Positions 1 to 4,323 of a stretch of 7,670 bases of DNA are shown piece by piece. The notes under the pieces were generated by a model. It was not told the origin of the DNA. It did not search any database and worked only from the letters and a program-made list of their open reading frames with translations. The stretch's first letter is position 1; each line of letters opens with the position of its first letter. The DNA comes from an uncultured Chloroflexota bacterium (lineage in GTDB: Bacteria; Chloroflexota; Anaerolineae; Aggregatilineales; Phototrophicaceae), in contig CALKIA010000500.1 of assembly GCA_937988705.1 (NCBI GenBank), positions 1 through 7,670 on the forward strand, in the 5' to 3' direction. Made by a program: the position numbers and the translations under genes.

Positions 1-17
1 CGCCCTTTTTATTTCCC
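1..17 (+). terminator. Probable 3' end of a Rho-independent terminator, stem cut off by the window edge
   Basis: The window opens with CGCCC followed by TTTTTATTTCCC. This is the same tail, 14 bases identical (CCTTTTTATTTCCC), that follows the complete terminator stem at 7631-7653. The GC-rich CGCCC looks like the end of a right stem arm whose left arm lies upstream of the window. If so, it ends a plus-strand gene located before position 1. The stem itself cannot be seen, so the call rests on similarity to the other tail. Confidence 0.4.
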
Positions 18-230
18 AGAAGCGCCTTTACAGACTAATGCATAGGGATGCGCTTCTGCGCGTCCGCCGTCCCGACACGGTGTCGGTTGAGGGGAAATCC
101 AGCCAATGTCAAAATTGTCCCGCTGCGAATTGAATTCGGGCAGGGGCTGTGGCGGCAGAACCTCTTTGAACTCCCGCTGTATCGCATTCTCCACTTTACC
201 CGGCACTACGGGCGCAGACGGGCGTTCCAT
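9..230 (-). CDS. Doubtful small ORF, 73 codons, unknown
   Basis: This open frame starts at ATG 230 and stops at TAA 11-9. I recognise no family. The predicted peptide is proline-rich in the middle (LPPQPLPEF), with no membrane segment or obvious motif. Against it: there is no Shine-Dalgarno sequence before the ATG, its stop lies in the T-rich terminator tail at the window start, and its last third is encoded by a palindrome and an inverted repeat (72-86 and 17-58), which suggests read-through of repeat DNA. For it: the first half has fairly GC-rich third positions and the frame is clear of the citrate synthase gene. It could be a real small gene, a decayed gene end, or chance. Without homologues it should be treated as unconfirmed. 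Confidence 0.2.
   Translation of the reverse strand: MERPSAPVVPGKVENAIQREFKEVLPPQPLPEFNSQRDNFDIGWISPQPTPCRDGGRAEAHPYALVCKGASGK
17..58. repeat. 9-bp perfect inverted repeat with 24-nt loop
   Basis: CAGAAGCGC (17-25) is repeated as its reverse complement GCGCTTCTG (50-58). The loop contains the palindrome ATGCAT (38-43). Neither strand shows a T-tract after the stem, so it is not a standard terminator. It sits directly after the T-rich tail at 1-17 and may belong to an intergenic repeat family or a structured 3' end. Confidence 0.5.
72..86. repeat. 15-bp palindrome, 7-bp arms
   Basis: CCGACAC (72-78) and GTGTCGG (80-86) are perfect inverted arms around a single G. The size and symmetry would suit a dimeric repressor site. 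However, it lies about 160 bp upstream of the citrate synthase promoter, so a role in controlling that gene is only a possibility. Confidence 0.35.
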
Positions 231-243
231 ATTTCACAAGCGC

Positions 244-272
244 TTGTTACGAACCGCACAAATCGTTATACT
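244..272 (+). promoter_or_regulatory. Predicted sigma-70-type promoter of the citrate synthase gene
   Basis: A -35 box TTGTTA (244-249, 4 of 6 consensus) and a -10 box TATACT (267-272, 5 of 6) are separated by exactly 17 bp. Transcription would start near 279, giving a leader of about 33 nt before the ATG at 312. The spacing, position and match quality make this the best promoter in the window. It supports a start at 312 rather than at upstream ATGs in the same frame. Confidence 0.6.
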
Positions 273-295
273 CACGCGCTACAGAAAACATCCCG

Positions 296-302
296 TAAGG
301 AG
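296..302 (+). promoter_or_regulatory. Ribosome-binding site fixing the citrate synthase start
   Basis: TAAGGAG ends 9 nt before the ATG at 312. The frame stays open back to an ATG at 48, but none of those extra 88 codons resembles citrate synthase, and they lie upstream of the predicted transcription start. Confidence 0.75.
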
Positions 303-311
303 TTTAGAGCG

Positions 312-1454
312 ATGAGTCAGGGGAAAAAGGGACTCGATGGTGTCTCCATTGGTGACAGCCGTCTGAGCCTTGTGAACGGAACCGAAGGTAAACTGGTCTA
401 CGCGGGCTACAAGATCGAGGATTTGGCCGCCCATGCCCTCTACGAAGAAGTCGTGTATTTGCTGTGGGAAGGCAAACTGCCAAACGCGACCGAACTAGAG
501 CAGCTCCGCGCCTCGATTGCCGAAAACGCCGGGATTCCCGACGAAGTGCTGACTCTGCTCAAGACGTTCCCCAAAGACGCCAATGCGATGGCGGTGCTGC
601 GTACCGCCGTATCAGCGCTGGCTTTCTACGACCCGGACAGCGAAAACTATACGCTCGACGCCCTGCGGCGCAAAGCGGTTCGCTTAACCGGACAGGTGAC
701 GACCCTCAGCGCCGCTTGGATGCGCATCCGCCAGGGACAGGAACCGCTCGCCCCGCGCAAAGACCTGAATCTCTCGGCCAACTTCGTCTACATGATCACG
801 GGGGTTGAACCGGCCGCGACTGCCGTTGATGCGATCAACGCCTACATGGTGCTGCTCACCGAACACGGCATGAACGCCAGCACGTTCGCTTCCCGCGTGA
901 CCGTTAGCACCGGCTCGGATATGCACAGCGCCATCGTCAGTGCGATTGGCACGCTCAAAGGGCCAGCGCACGGCGGGGCGAATACTGAAGCTATGCTGCA
1001 ATTCATGGAAATTGGCGAAGTCGATAACGTCGAGCCGTGGTTTAACGAGAACATCAAGAATGGCAGCCGCCGCATCATGGGTATCGGTCATCGCGTCTAC
1101 AAGGCGCTCGATCCCCGGGCCGCGGTGCTGCGCGAACGTTCCGAGGCGCTGGCCAAGGCTTCGGGCAACATGAAGTGGTTCTTGATCGCGGATAATCTGG
1201 CGAAGCTGGCGCGCGCCGACCAGTATTTCATCGAACGCAACCTGTACCCGAATGTGGACTATTTCAGCGCGATCGCGCTCTATACGCTCGACATCGACGT
1301 GGATATGTTCACGCCGCTGTTTGCGATGAGCCGCATGGCGGGCTGGACGGCGCACATTATCGAACAGGTGGAAAGCAATCGCCTCATTCGCCCGAGCGTG
1401 GATTATGTCGGGCCAGTGGATTTGCCGTGGAAGCCTATCGAGGAACGCGAGTAG
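312..1454 (+). CDS. gltA: Citrate synthase, 380 aa
   Basis: The enzyme condenses acetyl-CoA with oxaloacetate to citrate, the entry step of the TCA cycle, in the cytoplasm. Family hallmarks are all present in order: TEHGMNAS with His185, GPAHGG with His220 (oxaloacetate and acetyl-CoA site), GIGHRVY with catalytic His260 and adjacent Arg261, NVDYFS with catalytic Asp316, then RMAGWTAH (Arg341) and the RLIRP segment near the C-terminus. At about 380 residues it belongs to the short form found in many Gram-positive bacteria, archaea and Chloroflexota, without the N-terminal beta domain of the longer E. coli type. The start at 312 is set by a Shine-Dalgarno sequence and a promoter just upstream. 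The gene stands alone and converges on the phosphatase gene. A 2-methylcitrate synthase cannot be strictly excluded from motifs alone, but no prp genes lie nearby. Confidence 0.95.
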   Translation: MSQGKKGLDGVSIGDSRLSLVNGTEGKLVYAGYKIEDLAAHALYEEVVYLLWEGKLPNATELEQLRASIAENAGIPDEVLTLLKTFPKDANAMAVLRTAVSALAFYDPDSENYTLDALRRKAVRLTGQVTTLSAAWMRIRQGQEPLAPRKDLNLSANFVYMITGVEPAATAVDAINAYMVLLTEHGMNASTFASRVTVSTGSDMHSAIVSAIGTLKGPAHGGANTEAMLQFMEIGEVDNVEPWFNENIKNGSRRIMGIGHRVYKALDPRAAVLRERSEALAKASGNMKWFLIADNLAKLARADQYFIERNLYPNVDYFSAIALYTLDIDVDMFTPLFAMSRMAGWTAHIIEQVESNRLIRPSVDYVGPVDLPWKPIEERE

Positions 1455-1463
1455 AGCAGAGTT

Positions 1464-1490
1464 AGCAGTAGACAGTAGACAGTCACAGTC
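1464..1490 (+). repeat. Heptanucleotide tandem repeat
   Basis: Three successive 7-nt units (AGCAGTA, GACAGTA, GACAGTC) are followed by a partial ACAGTC, starting 9 bp after the citrate synthase stop. Short heptameric repeats of this kind are known between genes in some cyanobacteria and other bacteria. Nothing here suggests a function. Confidence 0.55.
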
Positions 1491-1534
1491 AAAAGCACTT
1501 GTATTGTCAACTGATCACCGTGAGTTTTTAGAAG

Positions 1535-1642
1535 CCGTTCGGGAAATCTGCTGAATTCGTTTATGTAGGGGCGCACCTGTGTGTGCGCCCTCAGCCGGGC
1601 AGACACATAGGTCTGCCCCTACTTCAATTATTTCCCGAACGG
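1535..1642. repeat. Nested palindrome: two opposed GTAG hairpins (REP doublet) inside a 13-bp inverted repeat
   Basis: The core consists of two 26-nt arms in inverted orientation separated by 6 bp. The plus-strand arm (1565-1590) is GTAG followed by an 8-bp stem GGGCGCAC/GTGCGCCC with loop CTGTGT. The minus-strand arm (1622-1597) is GTAG followed by GGGCAGAC/GTCTGCCC with loop CTATGT. The stems differ at two positions on each side and the changes are matched, so both pair perfectly. A 5' GTAG before a hairpin is the known hallmark of repetitive extragenic palindromes mobilised by REP-associated tyrosine transposases. Outside the core, CCGTTCGGGAAAT (1535-1547) is exactly inverted at 1630-1642. 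The element fills the gap between convergent genes and could act as a two-way transcript end, although it lacks a T-tract. Confidence 0.8.
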
Positions 1643-1646
1643 ACTA

Positions 1647-2120
1647 TTAAACGCCTTCGGCCTGCCGGATGTGATCCAGCAGGGCCGTGCAGCCCCGTTG
1701 AATCAAGCCATACGCTCGATCAAACGAGTTGTCGTAGTACGGATCGGGGACTTCATCCCCGGTGACCAGGCCCGCCTGTTTCGCATACAACAAGAACAAA
1801 GCGATATCCGCCTGTGCTCCAGTGCCGCTGCGCAGAATATACTGCAAGACTTCGCGATCCATCGCCAACACGTAGTTGAACTTGTCGAGATCGACCCGCT
1901 CGATTTGTCGCGCGCGCCCGTTGTAGCTGATTTTGTTCTTCTTCAAAATCTCCAGCGTCCCGCTGTGGGCGGGTTCGCCGACGTGCCACGAACCGATACC
2001 CGCCGAATCGGCGGCGATCTTAGCGCTCAGTCCAGCCTTATTCACCATGTCTTGAAAGATAGCTTCGGCCATAGGTGAGCGGCAAATGTTGCCGAGACAG
2101 ACGAATAACACCCTGATCAT
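1647..2120 (-). CDS. Low-molecular-weight protein tyrosine phosphatase, 157 aa
   Basis: This cytoplasmic phosphatase removes phosphate from tyrosine (in some members arginine) residues of proteins through a phosphocysteine intermediate. The N-terminal P-loop VCLGNICRS carries the CX5R signature, with nucleophile Cys8 and Arg14. The general acid is Asp126 in the late DPYY loop (VPDPYYD). A second P-loop cysteine, Cys13, is typical of the family. The length matches the usual 145-160 residues. The cysteine pair in the 80s that marks thioredoxin-coupled arsenate reductases of the same fold is absent, so a phosphatase is favoured over ArsC. The start is 21 bp after the bactofilin stop, which points to co-transcription. 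Bacterial relatives act in exopolysaccharide export, stress and signalling, and the substrate here is unknown. Confidence 0.93.
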   Translation of the reverse strand: MIRVLFVCLGNICRSPMAEAIFQDMVNKAGLSAKIAADSAGIGSWHVGEPAHSGTLEILKKNKISYNGRARQIERVDLDKFNYVLAMDREVLQYILRSGTGAQADIALFLLYAKQAGLVTGDEVPDPYYDNSFDRAYGLIQRGCTALLDHIRQAEGV

Positions 2121-2141
2121 GCAAACTTCCCTACTGTAGCC

Positions 2142-2969
2142 CTACGTAGTTTGTCGTGGTTCGTCTGAGGACGATTCGTTGCCAAAATCATCATTCGTTT
2201 GACCTTCGGTCGAATCGCCGCCGACATGCAGTTCAGCTTCATGCCCGGCACTGATGTTCTCGACCAGACCGTCCTGCACGGTGTCGCCTTGCTGCTCTTC
2301 GAACAGTTCGTCAACATCGGTTTCGGTCGCGCCCTGGCTCATCGCCGGATCACCGGGCGATCCGGTCGGCGTGACGGCGGGGGACACGGCATCAACCTCA
2401 GCCGGCTCACTGGTCGGCGTCACCGCGGGCGAAATGGCATCGGGATCGGCGGGGATGTTCGGCGGATCTAGCTTAAAGCTGGACATAGAACTCTCCTTTT
2501 CCTCGGTCACGATTGAATCCTCGAGCTTGGGAGCCCCGCTGCCCGGCGGCGTTTCCTGGCTGATCATCGTGATCTTGCCGTCGATGAACGCGCCTTCCTC
2601 GGTGGTGAGAGCCGCCGCGCGGATATCTCCCCAAATACGACCCGTGCGCAGGAGCTGCACCTTCTTGCCGCTGACGTTGCCGCGCACGGCTCCGGCAATT
2701 GACACATTCTTCGCGTTTATGTCCGCGTTGATCTTGGCGGTTTCGCCGACGAGGACATTCCCGTTGATTTCCAGCGTTCCGGTAAACGTCCCATCCAACC
2801 GAACATTCGCGTTGCTGCGCAGCGTGCCTTCCAGCGTCGTGTTTGCCCCTAAGACTGTTTCAAAGCCAACGGGCTGCGAGGGTGCAGTCACGGGCGGTGG
2901 TGCTTGTGGCTTGGGCGGTAGCGGCGGTGGTGGTTGTTCAGATTGACGGCGGTTGCCGAAAAACGACAT
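2142..2969 (-). CDS. Bactofilin (polymer-forming cytoskeletal protein) with long acidic tail, 275 aa
   Basis: Bactofilins polymerise without nucleotides into filaments or sheets, often at the membrane, and help set cell shape or place envelope enzymes. Residues 1-34 are a proline-rich leader (PPPPLPPKP). Residues 36-135 form the bactofilin (DUF583) beta-helix, seen as short glycine- and asparagine-containing turns (TLEGTLRSNANVRLDGTF, LEINGNVLVGE, NVSIAGAVRGNVSG). From about 140 to 275 comes an unusually long acidic, Pro/Ser/Thr-rich, probably disordered tail holding a duplicated DA(I/V)SPAVTPT motif at residues 177-186 and 193-202. The protein has no tyrosine or cysteine. A strong purine-rich ribosome site (GGGAGGGGG, 2983-2975) lies 5 nt from the ATG. 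The phosphatase gene follows after 21 bp. An internal start at residue 162 has its own ribosome site (separate entry). Confidence 0.92.
   Translation of the reverse strand: MSFFGNRRQSEQPPPPLPPKPQAPPPVTAPSQPVGFETVLGANTTLEGTLRSNANVRLDGTFTGTLEINGNVLVGETAKINADINAKNVSIAGAVRGNVSGKKVQLLRTGRIWGDIRAAALTTEEGAFIDGKITMISQETPPGSGAPKLEDSIVTEEKESSMSSFKLDPPNIPADPDAISPAVTPTSEPAEVDAVSPAVTPTGSPGDPAMSQGATETDVDELFEEQQGDTVQDGLVENISAGHEAELHVGGDSTEGQTNDDFGNESSSDEPRQTT
2364..2441 (-). repeat. Direct repeat inside the bactofilin tail (two 30-bp copies, 48-bp period)
   Basis: Plus-strand segments 2364-2393 and 2412-2441 are similar, both beginning GGTCGGCGT and ending GGCATC. They encode the two DA(I/V)SPAVTPT motifs of the bactofilin tail. 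The 48-bp period keeps the frame, consistent with growth of the tail by in-frame duplication. Confidence 0.65.
2484..2500 (-). promoter_or_regulatory. Strong in-frame internal ribosome-binding site and ATG within the bactofilin gene
   Basis: On the minus strand AAAAGGAG (2500-2493) is followed by a 6-nt spacer and ATG (2486-2484), which is codon 162 in the bactofilin frame. Initiation here would give a separate 114-residue acidic tail peptide starting MSSFKLDPP. The match is as good as any gene-start site in the window. It arises from codons for Glu-Lys-Glu-Ser-Ser, so chance in an acidic-lysine segment is possible. Confidence 0.4.
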
Positions 2970-3010
2970 AGTTTCCCCCTCCCATTCAGGAGTCGGTCAT
3001 TCACAGTTTC

Positions 3011-3039
3011 ATTCTACACGATCAGCCCGCATTATTCAG
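3011..3039 (-). promoter_or_regulatory. Weak candidate promoter ahead of bactofilin
   Basis: On the minus strand a -10-like TAGAAT (3016-3011, 5 of 6) lies 17 bp after a poor -35 CTGAAT (3039-3034, 3 of 6). It would start a leader of about 35 nt before the bactofilin ATG. It overlaps the end of the hydrolase gene, so read-through from that gene is equally plausible. Confidence 0.25.
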
Positions 3040-4212
3040 CGTTTGGAAATCTTCGACAGCGGGGAATTCCAGCGTCGTCAGTGCCACCCCTTCGACGCCG
3101 CGCACATACTGATCGAAGAAAGTTAAGGCAGAGCGGCTTATCACGGCGAAAGCGTCATCCGGCGCGATGGTGCCGATCACGTTTTCATCAACCAATCCGC
3201 CGAACAATGGCGCGCTGAAGAGGATATCGACGGTGAACGAACTGTGCGCGGAATCTGCCAGTGTGAACATATAGCCCGGTGTCGCGGTCGAATAAGCGGT
3301 GGAGAACTCTGACATCATCCCGGTCACAAATTCGTCAAGTTGTTCGCGGGTGATACCCGCTGCTGCAAGATCCTCATCTGACGGGTCATAAATATCCGAG
3401 AGGACGTGCAGGAATGGTGTGTTGATTGGTGCGTCTCCGGTGCGAACATCCCCATACAGCGACCCGTCCATATTGATACCCGCCAAAACGCGCTCCTCAT
3501 GGGCTGCCAGCATCGCCGCCGTGGCCCCGCCGTACGAGTGACCGAACGCGCCGATGTGCGTCAAGTCGAGTGTGCCCGCCAAAACCGGATCCTCTGCGTT
3601 GATCGTTTCGAGCGTGTTTAGGACGAACTGCGCGTCGGCAAACCACACCGCCCCCATAGCGTCGTTGACGTTCATGCCCGCCCCATTCGCCATGATCAGA
3701 TCGCCGTTCGGGAACAGCGTTACCGGGATGCTGTACGTGTGCGTGATCACCGCGATGATGTAACCCTGACTGGCAAGTTCTGCGAGCAGCGCGGAATAGA
3801 ACGATGGTTGCGCGCCAAACCCAGGCGAAAAAATCAGGACAGGATAGGTGTCTTGCCCATTCGTGACGGGCTCATCTTCGTATACATGCCCGTTGATCAT
3901 CCCGGTCACTTCAAAAGGAATACCCACGGTCGCTAAAGCGCGGCGTGTCTCCGTGTTGATGTAAGGCGCGGGTTCGGCGTTGGCGGCGGGGGCGGCAGGA
4001 TAGTAGAAGGTGACCAACAGGCGGCGGAAGTCGTCGGCATCCTCAGTGAAAATTTCTTCACGGGACTCGTCAGTGAGCTCACGGTCAAGATGGCTGACCG
4101 GGTATTCTCCGGTGGGGGTGGGGAGCGTAATGGGATCCGTTTGCGCGGCGACAACCGTCACCGCTAGGACGATGATCAGCGAAATGGCAAGCGTAACGAT
4201 GCGTTTCAACAT
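3022..4212 (-). CDS. Secreted PAF-acetylhydrolase-like alpha/beta hydrolase, 396 aa
   Basis: This is an exported serine esterase or lipase-like enzyme. Residues 1-23 form a signal peptide: MLKR, a hydrophobic core rich in Ile, Leu and Val, then VVAA before Gln24, with cleavage likely after Ala23. The alpha/beta hydrolase core follows: oxyanion strand VLIFSPGFG (residues 125-133), nucleophile elbow GHSYGG with Ser226, a candidate acid Asp249 in NMDGS, and His323 in ADSAHSSFT, an arrangement typical of platelet-activating-factor acetylhydrolase isoform II relatives. The true substrate (phospholipid, short ester or polyester) cannot be read from sequence. The start at 4212 is chosen because AAAGGA (4226-4221) lies 8 nt upstream and the signal peptide begins there. 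The frame is open 35 codons further upstream, but that part is encoded by a GTAG hairpin. The gene lies 52 bp before bactofilin, possibly in the same transcript. Confidence 0.85.
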   Translation of the reverse strand: MLKRIVTLAISLIIVLAVTVVAAQTDPITLPTPTGEYPVSHLDRELTDESREEIFTEDADDFRRLLVTFYYPAAPAANAEPAPYINTETRRALATVGIPFEVTGMINGHVYEDEPVTNGQDTYPVLIFSPGFGAQPSFYSALLAELASQGYIIAVITHTYSIPVTLFPNGDLIMANGAGMNVNDAMGAVWFADAQFVLNTLETINAEDPVLAGTLDLTHIGAFGHSYGGATAAMLAAHEERVLAGINMDGSLYGDVRTGDAPINTPFLHVLSDIYDPSDEDLAAAGITREQLDEFVTGMMSEFSTAYSTATPGYMFTLADSAHSSFTVDILFSAPLFGGLVDENVIGTIAPDDAFAVISRSALTFFDQYVRGVEGVALTTLEFPAVEDFQTLNNAG

Positions 4213-4220
4213 GCATGTGT

Positions 4221-4226
4221 TCCTTT
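4221..4226 (-). promoter_or_regulatory. Ribosome-binding site fixing the hydrolase start
   Basis: AAAGGA on the minus strand ends 8 nt before ATG 4212, directly ahead of a signal peptide. The upstream in-frame ATG at 4317 has no such site. Confidence 0.6.
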
Positions 4227-4287
4227 GACCGTAGGTTACGATGCACATGAATACGCAGTCGGGACAGGAAAAGTTGTAGAAACTGGA

Positions 4288-4311
4288 GTAGGGACGGGGC
4301 ATACCCGTCCC
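4288..4311 (+). repeat. Single GTAG hairpin (REP-like) after the formate-THF ligase gene
   Basis: GTAG (4288-4291) is followed by a 7-bp stem GGACGGG/CCCGTCC with loop GCATA. Counting the last G of GTAG with C4311, the stem is 8 bp. It shares the GTAGGG head of the doublet at 1565-1622 but has a different stem. Read on the minus strand it begins 12 nt after the ligase stop codon. No T-tract follows, so it would be a weak terminator at best, but it could stabilise the 3' end of the ligase mRNA. Confidence 0.6.
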
Positions 4312-4323
4312 AATCACTGGAGC

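Noticed and set aside
48..311. N-terminal extension of citrate synthase from an upstream ATG at 48
   Set aside because: The 88 added residues do not resemble the family, lie upstream of a good promoter, and a strong ribosome site marks ATG 312.
684..1355. 223-codon minus-strand ORF opposite citrate synthase
   Set aside because: Antisense shadow of a certain gene, with skewed Arg/His composition and no domain.
1535..1642. CRISPR repeat or tRNA-like structure in the palindromic gap
   Set aside because: There is only one inverted pair and no regularly spaced direct repeats. No cloverleaf or T-loop sequence is present.
1647..2120. Arsenate reductase instead of tyrosine phosphatase
   Set aside because: The cysteine pair needed for the thioredoxin-coupled arsenate mechanism is missing, and the DPYY acid loop fits phosphatases.
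2254..2946. 230-codon plus-strand ORF opposite bactofilin
   Set aside because: Shadow frame. Its Ser- and Pro-rich repeats mirror the bactofilin tail codons.
4213..4317. Longer hydrolase start at ATG 4317
   Set aside because: The first residues would be encoded by the GTAG hairpin, and the signal peptide with a good ribosome site begins at 4212.
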